Shown: positions 23,745 through 30,970 of the stretch, in pieces | Layout of the letters: every line of letters starts with the position of its first letter | Position numbering within the stretch: position 1 is the stretch's first letter | Origin: Deltaproteobacteria bacterium | GTDB lineage: Bacteria; Desulfobacterota; Binatia; Binatales; Binataceae | Assembly (NCBI GenBank): GCA_019237115.1 | Contig: JAFAHS010000524.1 | Span: 1-45,627, forward strand | Length of the DNA: 45,627 nucleotides | Reading direction: 5' to 3' | Translations under genes and position numbers: made by a program | Notes under the pieces: model-generated | Databases searched by the model: none | What the model was told of the DNA's origin: nothing | Seen by the model: the letters and a program-made list of their open reading frames with translations, nothing else

Positions 23745-24482
23745 ATGAACGTGACCGTACTGGGGTCCGGGGACGCGTTCGCAACCGGCGGGCGTTCCCA
23801 ATCTGGTTATCTGGTTTCAGCCGCTGGCACCTGCGTCCTGATGGATGCGGGGCCCGATCTGCTCGGCTCCATGAAGCGCAAGAAGCTCGCCCCCGCCGAC
23901 CTCGACGTCATCGCTATCAGCCATCTGCACGGCGATCACTACGGCGGCATCCCGTTCCTGATGCTGGAGTACCTGTACGAAAGCCGCCCGGACCGGACTA
24001 TCCACTTCGTCGGCCCCCGCAACCTCGAGAGCCGATGCTGGCGGATGATGAAGCTTGCCTACCCGCGCTTCAATGTCGGGGTGATCCGCCCGTGGCTCCA
24101 TTTCATCGAGATCGAGCCGCACCAGGAGGTCAGGGTGGGGCAGGCCCGGGTAAGTGCAATTCGCAGTCCTCACACGGAGACCGACATTTCGCTCTCGCTT
24201 AAATTGAGGATCGCAGGTCGCACGATTGTCTACTCGGGCGACTCGGGGTGGAACGAGGAGCTGGTGTCGTTTGCGGAGGGCGCCGATCTGTTCATTTGCG
24301 AATGCACGTACTACGAAAGCTCGCAGCTGACCTTTCATATGAACTACCCGCAATTGGCAGCCAACCGCAGTCGTTTCAAGGTCAAGCGCATGCTGCTGAG
24401 CCATCTCGGTCGCGAGGTGCTGGCACACAAGCGCGACCTGAAGATGAAACTTGCGTTCGATGGCCTGAAAATCAAACTCTGA
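23745..24482 (+). CDS. MBL-fold metallo-hydrolase, RNase Z-like
   Basis: The 245-residue protein begins MNVTVLGSGDAFATGGRSQSGYLVSAAGTCVLMDAGPDLLGSM and has the metal motif ISHLHGDHYGGIPFL (HxHxDH), a later His in IRSPHTETD, the bridging Asp in IVYSGDSGWNEELV and a final His in MLLSHLGREVL. The order matches the RNase Z/phosphodiesterase-like branch of the family. It lacks an RNase Z exosite arm, so tRNA processing is not certain. The ATG at 23745 starts the first strand; ATG 23709 is in frame with 12 more residues. It precedes fabI by about 30 bases. Confidence 0.85.
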   Translation: MNVTVLGSGDAFATGGRSQSGYLVSAAGTCVLMDAGPDLLGSMKRKKLAPADLDVIAISHLHGDHYGGIPFLMLEYLYESRPDRTIHFVGPRNLESRCWRMMKLAYPRFNVGVIRPWLHFIEIEPHQEVRVGQARVSAIRSPHTETDISLSLKLRIAGRTIVYSGDSGWNEELVSFAEGADLFICECTYYESSQLTFHMNYPQLAANRSRFKVKRMLLSHLGREVLAHKRDLKMKLAFDGLKIKL

Positions 24483-24514
24483 ACCCGGTTAGAGGTGACC
24501 TAAGGACAGCAACC

Positions 24515-25288
24515 ATGGGAATTGCAAAGGGACAACGCGCGCTGGTAGTTGGCGTCGCCAACGAGAAGAGCCTGGCGTGGGCCATCGCGCAGCAGCTTCA
24601 CGCGGCGGGTGCCGAGATCGCACTGACCTACCAGGGCGAGTTGCTGGAAAAGCGGGTGCGTCCGCTCGCGGGGCAAATTGAGGCCACCGTGATTGGCGAA
24701 CTCGATGTCACCAATGACGAGCAGATCGCGGCGACCTTCGGCGCGCTCAAGGCGCAGTGGGGCGGCATCGATATGCTGGTGCACGCGGTCGCGTTCGCCG
24801 AACGCGAAGACCTGCGCGACCGCTTCCTGAACGTGAGCCGCAGGAATTTCGCGCGCTCGATGGAAATCAGCGCCTATTCGCTGGTCGCGCTGGCGCGCGC
24901 TGCGGAACCATTGATGGAAGCTCGCGGCGGAGGGTCGATCGTGACGCTGACCTATCTCGGTGCGGTGCGCGCCATTCCCAACTACAACGTCATGGGAGTG
25001 GCGAAAGCCGCACTGGAAGCGTGTGTGCGCTACCTGTCGATCGACCTGGGATCGAAAAACATTCGCGTGAACGCGATCAGCGCGGGTCCCGCCCGGACCC
25101 TGTCCTCGTCCGCGATCAGCGGATTTCACACCATGGCCCATGAAGTCGCGCAACGTTCGCCCCTGCGCCGGGCCATGGAAGTCGAGGAACCGGCCAAAAT
25201 GGCGGTGGCACTGCTCAGCAACCTGGCCAGCGGCGTCACGGGGCAGACGGTGTACGTGGACGTGGGCTACAATATCGTCGGACTCTGA
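24515..25288 (+). CDS. fabI: Enoyl-[acyl-carrier-protein] reductase (NADH) FabI
   Basis: The 257-residue SDR of the FabI type opens with MGIAKGQRALVVGVANEKSLAWAIAQ, whose GVxNxxSxAWxIA is the FabI nucleotide-binding signature. LTYLGAVRAIPNYNVMGVAKAALEA holds the catalytic Tyr-x6-Lys. VNAISAGPARTLSSSAISGF and VTGQTVYVDVGYNIVG follow. It catalyses the last reduction of each fatty-acid elongation cycle. Canonical FabI usually has YxxxxxxKAALE with MG, as here. The ATG at 24515 follows AAGGA by about 9 bases. The longer open frame upstream overlaps the MBL gene and is not used. It is followed by glyoxalase II, probably in one operon. Confidence 0.92.
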   Translation: MGIAKGQRALVVGVANEKSLAWAIAQQLHAAGAEIALTYQGELLEKRVRPLAGQIEATVIGELDVTNDEQIAATFGALKAQWGGIDMLVHAVAFAEREDLRDRFLNVSRRNFARSMEISAYSLVALARAAEPLMEARGGGSIVTLTYLGAVRAIPNYNVMGVAKAALEACVRYLSIDLGSKNIRVNAISAGPARTLSSSAISGFHTMAHEVAQRSPLRRAMEVEEPAKMAVALLSNLASGVTGQTVYVDVGYNIVGL

Positions 25289-25324
25289 ACCCGCGCACCC
25301 GCGCGGCCGCGGAGGAACTCAGCG

Positions 25325-26101
25325 ATGGGCATTTACATCGTGCCGCAGCTTTCCGACAACTTTGCGTATCTGGTGGTCGACGATTCGAGCAAGGAGGCCG
25401 CGATCGTCGATTGCGCCGAGGCCGACAAGGTCATCGCCGCCGCCCGCGCGCACGGCGTTAAATTGACCTCGGTCCTCACCACCCACTGGCATCCGGATCA
25501 CAGCGGCGGCAACGAAGACATCGCCGCCAAGATTCCCGGCATCCACATCTACGGTGCCCGCGCCGAGGGCGGGCGGATTCCCGCGCTGAGCAATCCGGTG
25601 GACGACGGCGGCACGGTCCGGATAGGCAAGCTCGAAGGACGCGTCATCGGCATCCCCGCGCATACCAACGGCCACGTCGCCTATCATTTTCCCGCGCTCA
25701 ACGCGGTGTTTACCGGCGATACCATGTTTATCGGCGGATGCGGGCGCGTCTTCGAGGGCAAAGCGGCCACCATGGTCGAGTCGCTCGCGCGTCTGGCGGC
25801 GCTACCCGACTCGACCGCGGTCTACTGCGGGCACGAGTACACCGAAAAGAACCTGCGCTTCGCGCTCACGCTGGAGCCCAACAACCTCGCACTTAGGGCG
25901 AAGCACGACGCGGCAGTGAAGGCGCGCGCCGCCGGCAAATGGACGGTCCCGTCGACGATTGGCGATGAAAAGCAGATCAATCCGTTCCTGCGCACCGACA
26001 GTGCCGAGCTGCGCACGAGCCTGAAGAAGATCGATCCGTCGCTGAGCGACGATCGAGTGGCGCTGTTTGCCAAGGCGCGCGAACTGAAGGACCGCTACTA
26101 A
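25325..26101 (+). CDS. gloB: Hydroxyacylglutathione hydrolase (glyoxalase II)
   Basis: The 258-residue protein has the two-metal site TTHWHPDHSGGNED, GHVAYHF, FTGDTMFIGGCGRVFEG and YCGHEYTEKNLRFALTLEPNN. The GHEYTxxNLxFAxxxEP segment and the C-terminal helical domain (PFLRTDSAELRTSL) mark true glyoxalase II rather than a generic MBL protein. It splits S-lactoylglutathione to lactate and glutathione, completing methylglyoxal removal. A GGAGGAA site precedes the ATG at the proper distance. Confidence 0.93.
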   Translation: MGIYIVPQLSDNFAYLVVDDSSKEAAIVDCAEADKVIAAARAHGVKLTSVLTTHWHPDHSGGNEDIAAKIPGIHIYGARAEGGRIPALSNPVDDGGTVRIGKLEGRVIGIPAHTNGHVAYHFPALNAVFTGDTMFIGGCGRVFEGKAATMVESLARLAALPDSTAVYCGHEYTEKNLRFALTLEPNNLALRAKHDAAVKARAAGKWTVPSTIGDEKQINPFLRTDSAELRTSLKKIDPSLSDDRVALFAKARELKDRY

Positions 26102-26114
26102 CCAACTGCTCCGG

Positions 26115-26801
26115 ATGCCCAAGCACATCGGAATCGTCGCGGTCAGCGCCGAGGGTGCCGCCCTGTGCTACCGGACGATCTGCGCCGAGGGCGCCGCGAT
26201 TTTCGGGCGCCACAACCATCCCGAAGTCACCATGCATACGGTGGCGCTGGCCACGCACATGCAGCATATCGAGGCGGGGCGCTGGGAGGATGAAGCACGA
26301 CTGCTGCTGGAATCCGCGCACAAGGTGGCCGCGGCGGGCGCCGACTTTTTGATTTGTCCGGACAATACCGCGCATCAGGCGGTGGATCTGATTGGCCAGC
26401 GTGCTCCGATACCGTGGTTGCACATCGCCGAGGAAGTGGCCGCGATCGCCCGCGAGCGCGGCTACCGGTCGGTGGGCGTGCTGGGTACGCGCTACCTGAT
26501 GGAAGGTCCCGTGTATCCGAAGCGATTTCATGACCGCGGCCTGGGTCACGTGGTCCCTGAGCGGGAGGATCGGGAACGAATCAACCAGGTCATATTTGAC
26601 GAGCTGGTTTACGGTCGCCTCGAGGACCGGGCGCGCGCGGAGTTCGTGAGGATCATCGCCAAGCTCAAACACCAAGGTTGCGACGCGGTCGCACTTGCCT
26701 GCACGGAAATTCCCTTACTGATCGACGATCGGAATTCTCCGCTGCCAACCCTGGACTCCACCCGAATTCTGGCGCGCGCCGCCCTGCGCGCCGCGAAGTA
26801 A
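26115..26801 (+). CDS. Aspartate/glutamate racemase family protein
   Basis: The 228-residue protein has the two-domain PLP-independent racemase fold with both catalytic cysteines: FLICPDNTAHQAVD near residue 78 and AVALACTEIPLLI near residue 195. MPKHIGIVAVSAEGAALCYRTI at the start and VGVLGTRYLMEGPVYPKRF are family blocks. The substrate may be aspartate, glutamate or another amino acid; broad-specificity amino-acid racemases of this group share PDNTAH and ACTExP. It begins 13 bases after gloB, without a strong ribosome site. Confidence 0.88.
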   Translation: MPKHIGIVAVSAEGAALCYRTICAEGAAIFGRHNHPEVTMHTVALATHMQHIEAGRWEDEARLLLESAHKVAAAGADFLICPDNTAHQAVDLIGQRAPIPWLHIAEEVAAIARERGYRSVGVLGTRYLMEGPVYPKRFHDRGLGHVVPEREDRERINQVIFDELVYGRLEDRARAEFVRIIAKLKHQGCDAVALACTEIPLLIDDRNSPLPTLDSTRILARAALRAAK

Positions 26802-26889
26802 TCGGAAAAATCGGCGCGGAGCACGCCCGCGTGCGACCGGTGTCGGACCCGCGCCACCTCGCGGGCGTGTCGCAGTTTAAGCCCCGGGC

Positions 26890-27315
26890 TCAGAACGGCT
26901 GGAGGATCGCCAGCAGCAGGACCGCCAACACCAGCAAACTCAAAATCCCGTGCGCCATCCGGAACTCGGCCCCCGACGATTCGCCGGGATGCTCCTCCAG
27001 ATGCCGAATCCGGCGATACAAATGCCACTGGTAGACGAGGATGGCCACCACCAGCAGCAGCTTCAGATGCAGCCATCCGCGATGCAGCACTTCCGGTTGC
27101 AGCACGATGACGATGACACCGAGGAAGATGGTGATGATCGCGCCGAGGTTGACCGCACCCTTGTAGGTGCGCCGGACGGTGCCCAGCAAACGCTCACGCG
27201 GTAGCCCGACCTCTTCCGGAACCCGCGCGAGCACGCTGGTCAGCGTGAGCAGCCCGCCGATCCAAATGATCACCGCTAGGAGATGAAAGGCGACTACCGT
27301 TCCGTAAAGGGTCAA
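26890..27315 (-). CDS. HemJ/CopD-like membrane protein
   Basis: The 141-residue protein has four hydrophobic helices. Helix 1 carries VAFHLLAVIIWIGGLLTLT, and the third segment HRGWLHLKLLLVVAILVYQWHLY. The His in helix 1 with W(I/M)GGL and the W-x-H-x-K before helix 3 are hallmarks of the HemJ/UPF0093 protoporphyrinogen oxidase and CopD superfamily; the VYH element of typical HemJ is missing. It probably binds haem or a related ligand in the membrane. It starts with TTG overlapping the MFS stop (TTGA), so it is coupled to the exporter. Confidence 0.65.
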   Translation of the reverse strand: MTLYGTVVAFHLLAVIIWIGGLLTLTSVLARVPEEVGLPRERLLGTVRRTYKGAVNLGAIITIFLGVIVIVLQPEVLHRGWLHLKLLLVVAILVYQWHLYRRIRHLEEHPGESSGAEFRMAHGILSLLVLAVLLLAILQPF

Positions 27316-28529
27316 TTCGATCTCTCCGCCACCACCCGGCGTGCGAGCGCCAGAGCGGCGACCGCCACGAGCGCGCCACCCACGTAAGGTGCGGCCGGCC
27401 CCATCATTCCATAAATTGACGCGCCTGCAATCGGACCGAATATGCGCGCCAGCGACATCGCCGACTGATTTACCCCCAAAACCTCGCCCTGCCGATGCTG
27501 TCCGGTGCGGCGCGAGATCAGGCTGGCGACCGAGGGGCTCGCCAGTCCGTATCCAACCGACACGAGCCCCAGCAAAACCAGGAGCACATCGAGATTGCTG
27601 AACATCCCCATCGGGAACATCCCGAGCGCGAGCGCGACCAGTCCGATCGTCACCAGCCGCATCTCGCCGAGCCGCGCGACAATTTTTCCGAGCAGCCAGC
27701 CCTGCGCGAGCGCCTGGGTGAGGCCCGCGTACCCGAGCAGCAGGCCCAGGGCCGCCGGGCCATAGCCATACACGAGCGGGACCATCAGGGTAAACGTCGC
27801 TTCCAGGGCGGAGAGGGCGAAGGTGAGCAAAAACGCGATGCCGAAAAGGCGCGCCAGGTGATGCCCAAACAATTGGCGGGGCAGTGAAAACAGCGGGTCG
27901 GTGAGGGTCGCCAGGTCAAGCCGCGCGTCGGACTGCGGCGCATGCGATTCGGGCAGGCGCCGCCAGGCGAAGATAAGGTTGGCGAAGGTGAGCACGCTGG
28001 CGAAGAACACCGGAACCTTGAGGCTCGAGTGGCCCAGCAGACCGCCCAGCGCGGGACCCAGCACAAACCCCAGTCCGAAGGCCGCACCGATCAGCCCCAT
28101 TCCGCGCGCGCGTCCTTCCTCGGCGGTGGTGTCGGCGATGTACGCCTGCGCGGTGGGAACGGTTGCCGCGCAGGCACCGTGCAGCGCGCGCGACAGGAGC
28201 AGCAGCGAGAACGAATTTGCGCAACCGTAGATCAGGTAGCCGAGCGAGGAGCCGAACAGACCGATCATGATAATCGGCCGGCGTCCGACCCGATCGGAAA
28301 TGCGTCCGAGGACCGGCGCAAACAGCAGTTGCGCGAGCGAGTAGATGGCGAGGATCCAGCCGATGCCGAAGGCGCTGATGCCGAGCCGCTCGGCGAACAT
28401 GGGCAGAAACGGGATAACAATTCCAAAACCGAGCAGATCAACGAACACCGTCAGGAACAGAATCGTTTGTGAGGCACGATCGACGGTGGGTGCAGCTTCC
28501 ACTTGCTTGGCTGGCTGGATAGTTGGCAT
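27312..28529 (-). CDS. Major facilitator superfamily exporter, TetA-like
   Basis: The 405-residue transporter has 12 predicted helices. Motif A is APVLGRISDRVGRRPIIM after helix 2; FVDLLGFGIVIPFLPMFAERLG is the usual opening of DHA1 drug exporters; GFVLGPALGGLLG is motif C, the antiporter signature. The sequence resembles TetA-type efflux proteins. The substrate cannot be told. The frame is open to 28613, but the ATG at 28529 is the natural start. It is divergent from the CoA-transferase gene with about 70 bases between, which must contain both promoters. Confidence 0.88.
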   Translation of the reverse strand: MPTIQPAKQVEAAPTVDRASQTILFLTVFVDLLGFGIVIPFLPMFAERLGISAFGIGWILAIYSLAQLLFAPVLGRISDRVGRRPIIMIGLFGSSLGYLIYGCANSFSLLLLSRALHGACAATVPTAQAYIADTTAEEGRARGMGLIGAAFGLGFVLGPALGGLLGHSSLKVPVFFASVLTFANLIFAWRRLPESHAPQSDARLDLATLTDPLFSLPRQLFGHHLARLFGIAFLLTFALSALEATFTLMVPLVYGYGPAALGLLLGYAGLTQALAQGWLLGKIVARLGEMRLVTIGLVALALGMFPMGMFSNLDVLLVLLGLVSVGYGLASPSVASLISRRTGQHRQGEVLGVNQSAMSLARIFGPIAGASIYGMMGPAAPYVGGALVAVAALALARRVVAERSN

Positions 28530-28600
28530 TGATGAATAATTCGCGCGAAGAAGAAAATCCCAAGCTGCATTCGCAGTCAAGCTGAAGCAAAAGGAACTCG

Positions 28601-29935
28601 ATGTCCAGGTCATTTCAGGCAGAACTAAAATGCAAGACCATCGGCGCGGAACAGGCCGCTGCGTCGGTCAAGTCGGGAGATTGGATCGATTACGGGTTCG
28701 GATTGGGACAGCCCGAAGTCGTCGATCGCGCGCTGGCCGCGCGCGCGCCCCAGCTGGACCGCGTGAAAGTTCGCGGATGTCTGGCGATGTCGCCGCGCGC
28801 GGTGGTCGAGGCCGACCCCGAAGCACGCCATCTTACCTACTACTCGTGGTATTTTTCCGGGCTCGAAAGAAAGATGCACGACCGCGAGTTGTGCAGCCAC
28901 ATTCCGATGAACTTCGGCGAGGCGCCCGATTACTATCGCCGCTTCGTCGAGGTCGATGTGGCGATACTACGCTGCGCGCCGATGGACGAACACGGATTTT
29001 TCAATTTCGGTCCCTCGGTCACCTACCAAAAGGCGATTACCGAAAAGGCCAGGAAGGTGATCGTCGAAACCGATGCCAGCATGCCCTACGTGTTCGGCGT
29101 CGAATGCGGCGTGCACATCGACGATGTCGATTGGGTAGTCGACGGCGGCGCCAGCAAGCTGCCGGAGCTCAAGAACCCCGCGGCGGGACCCGTCGATCGC
29201 AAGGTGGCCGAGCTGATCGCGCCGGAGATCGTGGACGGCGCGTGCGTGCAGATCGGCATCGGCGCGATGCCCAACGCGGTCTGCGAGTTGCTGGCGGAAT
29301 CGTCGGTCAAGGAGCTGGGCGTGCACACCGAGATGTTCGTGGATTCGCTGGTCACCCTCTACGAAGCCGGCAAGGTCACCGGCACGCACAAGGCGTTCAA
29401 CCAGTACCAGATGACCTACTGCTTCGCCGCCGGCTCGGCGCGGATGTACGAATTCCTCGACCGCAATCCCGCGTGCTTCGTCGGCCCGGTCGACTACACC
29501 AACCTGCCCCATCGAATCATGCAGAACGACAAGGCGGTCGCTATCTGCAACGCCGCGCAGATCGATCTGAGCGGACAGGCGTGCTCCGAAACCGCCGGCA
29601 TGCGCCAAATCAGCGGCACCGGCGGCCAACTGCAATTCATCCGCGGCGCGTACGCATCGCGCGGGGGCAAGGCGATTCTGTGCCTGGCTTCGACCTACGA
29701 GCGCGAGGGCCGGCGCGCAAGCCGCATCGTCGCGCGCATCGACGAGTGCAATGTCGTTACCACCCCGCGCACGGACGTCATGTACGTGGTGACCGAGTAC
29801 GGAATCGTCAATTTGAAGGGCAAATCAGTCCCGGAGCGTGCCCGCGCGCTGATCGACCTGGCGCATCCGGATTTCCGCGAGGATTTGGAGCGTCAGGCGC
29901 GCGGGTATCGTCTGATCGGAAAAACCATCTTCTAG
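28601..29935 (+). CDS. Acetyl-CoA hydrolase/transferase family CoA-transferase
   Basis: The 444-residue protein belongs to the butyryl-CoA:acetate / 4-hydroxybutyrate CoA-transferase group. The catalytic Glu is in ELGVHTEMFVDS, and the CoA-binding loops are GACVQIGIGAMPNAVCELL and SGTGGQLQFIRGAYASRGGKAI. TDVMYVVTEYGIVNLKGKSVPERARALIDLAHPDFRE is the typical C-terminal block. It exchanges CoA between acyl-CoA and a carboxylate in fatty-acid or butanoate metabolism. AAGGA precedes the ATG. A 542-codon overlapping frame on the same strand is a shadow. Confidence 0.92.
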   Translation: MSRSFQAELKCKTIGAEQAAASVKSGDWIDYGFGLGQPEVVDRALAARAPQLDRVKVRGCLAMSPRAVVEADPEARHLTYYSWYFSGLERKMHDRELCSHIPMNFGEAPDYYRRFVEVDVAILRCAPMDEHGFFNFGPSVTYQKAITEKARKVIVETDASMPYVFGVECGVHIDDVDWVVDGGASKLPELKNPAAGPVDRKVAELIAPEIVDGACVQIGIGAMPNAVCELLAESSVKELGVHTEMFVDSLVTLYEAGKVTGTHKAFNQYQMTYCFAAGSARMYEFLDRNPACFVGPVDYTNLPHRIMQNDKAVAICNAAQIDLSGQACSETAGMRQISGTGGQLQFIRGAYASRGGKAILCLASTYEREGRRASRIVARIDECNVVTTPRTDVMYVVTEYGIVNLKGKSVPERARALIDLAHPDFREDLERQARGYRLIGKTIF

Positions 29936-29973
29936 CGAGCGCGCGAACCGACCTCGTCGCCGGGCGATTGGAC

Positions 29974-30333
29974 CTAGTTGCCGCCGGCCAGCGGGCTTCG
30001 CTCGTGAGCTGGGTGGCTCGTTCTTTCGGCCGCGTCCGGGTCGGCATATTTGTAGATGAGTTCGTTGGGACGCGTGTAGCCAAGCTCGCGTCGAATGAGC
30101 CGCTCCAGGTACCGACTGTCCGAAGTAAGCTTCTGAACGTTCGTTCTGAGCGCGGCGTTGCGGGCGAGCAGCTCCTCACGCTGCGCTTCCAGCGCCTTGT
30201 GATGACGCCGCAGCGAGAGCAGATCGCGCGGCCCAAGCGGACCCGCAAACAGGCTTAACGCGAACAGGACAAGTATTAGCCCGAGGATAAGCGACAACCA
30301 CTCGCGACGAATATAACTGCTTAACCGAGCCAT
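29974..30333 (-). CDS. ftsB: Septum formation initiator FtsB/DivIC
   Basis: The 119-residue bitopic protein has a short cytoplasmic start (MARLSSYIRREW), one transmembrane helix (LSLILGLILVLFALSLFAG), a coiled coil (LRRHHKALEAQREELLARNAALRTNVQKL) and the family end DSRYLERLIRRELGYTRPNELIYKY. FtsB joins FtsL and FtsQ in the divisome and helps activate septal wall synthesis. No other division or wall gene lies next to it. ATG 30333 is preferred over the upstream 12 residues, which precede the natural N-terminus. Confidence 0.9.
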   Translation of the reverse strand: MARLSSYIRREWLSLILGLILVLFALSLFAGPLGPRDLLSLRRHHKALEAQREELLARNAALRTNVQKLTSDSRYLERLIRRELGYTRPNELIYKYADPDAAERTSHPAHERSPLAGGN

Positions 30334-30492
30334 CGTGGGATCGTAGAGCAGGCACCGAGTGCAGTTCAAGCCGGCTTATCCATGAACGCTATTTTAAAGG
30401 TCTGAAAATCTCGCAACGATCGATGTTCTTGGTTGTTTATAATTTCTTTCTAAATTGGCCGTGGACCTATTGCTTTTAAAAGAACAGGTTTC
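30334..30492. other. Divergent intergenic region between ftsB and the micro-ORF unit
   Basis: AT-rich compared with its surroundings. It holds the -35 end of the forward promoter described next, a second TATAAT at about 30438, and presumably the ftsB promoter on the other strand. Nothing coding is seen. Confidence 0.4.
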
Positions 30493-30498
30493 TATAAT
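30470..30498 (+). promoter_or_regulatory. Strong sigma70-like promoter of the micro-ORF unit
   Basis: TTGCTT (30470-30475), a 17-base spacer and a perfect TATAAT (30493-30498). Transcription should start near 30505. This is the best promoter match in the window and no conventional gene lies behind it before the terminator at 30.8 kb. Confidence 0.7.
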
Positions 30499-30577
30499 CG
30501 AGTGCCAAGGGTGGAGGAGCGACTGCCATCCATTAGTATAGATGCTCAGTCAGCGGCGGCACTAGAAGGAGGTATCT

Positions 30578-30634
30578 ATGCCAGTAAAAAAGAAGACCCG
30601 TAAACGGGTCCGCAAATCCAGAGCAAAACGCTGA
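30578..30634 (+). CDS. 18-codon Lys/Arg-rich micro-ORF
   Basis: ATG at 30578 follows AAGGAGG (30567-30573) by 4-5 bases. The peptide is MPVKKKTRKRVRKSRAKR: 11 of 18 residues are Lys or Arg, with no acidic residue. It stands alone behind a strong promoter and before an intrinsic terminator. It resembles nucleic-acid-binding tails of ribosomal or histone-like proteins, but I know no family of this length. It could be a real basic peptide, a leader peptide sensing Lys/Arg charging, or the accidental coding of an RNA element. The ribosome site and the repeated basic theme in the next frame favour translation. Confidence 0.5.
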   Translation: MPVKKKTRKRVRKSRAKR

Positions 30635-30639
30635 GTGAT

Positions 30640-30678
30640 ATGAAGAAGAAAAAGGCTGCCAAAAAGAAGAAGAGATAA
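30640..30678 (+). CDS. 12-codon lysine-rich micro-ORF
   Basis: ATG at 30640 is 5 bases after the stop of the 18-codon frame; the peptide MKKKKAAKKKKR is 9 of 12 basic. The spacing allows the same ribosome to restart. There is no separate ribosome site. It resembles poly-Lys/Ala tails of histone-H1-like proteins. It could also be the degenerated or frameshifted end of the first frame. It is supported mainly by its proximity and composition. Confidence 0.35.
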   Translation: MKKKKAAKKKKR

Positions 30679-30691
30679 CTAACGAGTTTTA

Positions 30692-30719
30692 CCTTCAGGG
30701 CTAGGTTTATCCCTGAAGG
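30692..30719 (+). repeat. Hairpin after the micro-ORFs
   Basis: CCTTCAGGG (30692-30700), a 10-base loop and CCCTGAAGG (30711-30719) form a perfect 9-bp stem. No U-run follows, so it is not a classic terminator. It lies between the last micro-ORF stop and the terminator and may protect the 3' end or be part of an RNA fold. Confidence 0.55.
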
Positions 30720-30762
30720 CTGGCCAAGATGCCAAGCTAGCCGCTGAACTGAGCTGTCAACC

Positions 30763-30799
30763 GAAAGGGCCCTCTTGAAAAAGGGGGCTCTTTCTTTTT
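30763..30799 (+). terminator. Intrinsic terminator of the micro-ORF unit
   Basis: GAAAGGGCCCTCT (30763-30775), loop TGAAAA, and AGGGGGCTCTTTC (30782-30794) pair over 13 positions with two G-U wobbles, followed by TTTTT (30795-30799). A good intrinsic terminator that ends a transcript of about 295 nt starting near 30505. Confidence 0.82.
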
Positions 30800-30970
30800 C
30801 CCCACATGACTTGCAACTGGGCCTGAAAGTCCTCGCTGCCGTGGAAGGCACAAGCGCAACGGCGTCGGCGAGGTAAGGTCGCAAGGAAGCGCGAAGCACA
30901 CCCACGAGCGGCCACTTCCCGGGCCTGCCGCGACGGATTCGTTTGCCTGCCCGAGTGGCTGGACCTAATT

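Noticed and set aside
28630..30258. A 542-codon open frame on the plus strand overlapping the CoA-transferase and ftsB
   Set aside because: Extreme Arg content, no motifs, and it overlaps a confidently identified gene in another frame: a high-GC shadow.
30505..30800. The micro-ORF unit as an SRP RNA, 6S RNA or tmRNA
   Set aside because: I found no SRP tetraloop motif, no 6S-like long bulged hairpin and no tRNA-like ends.
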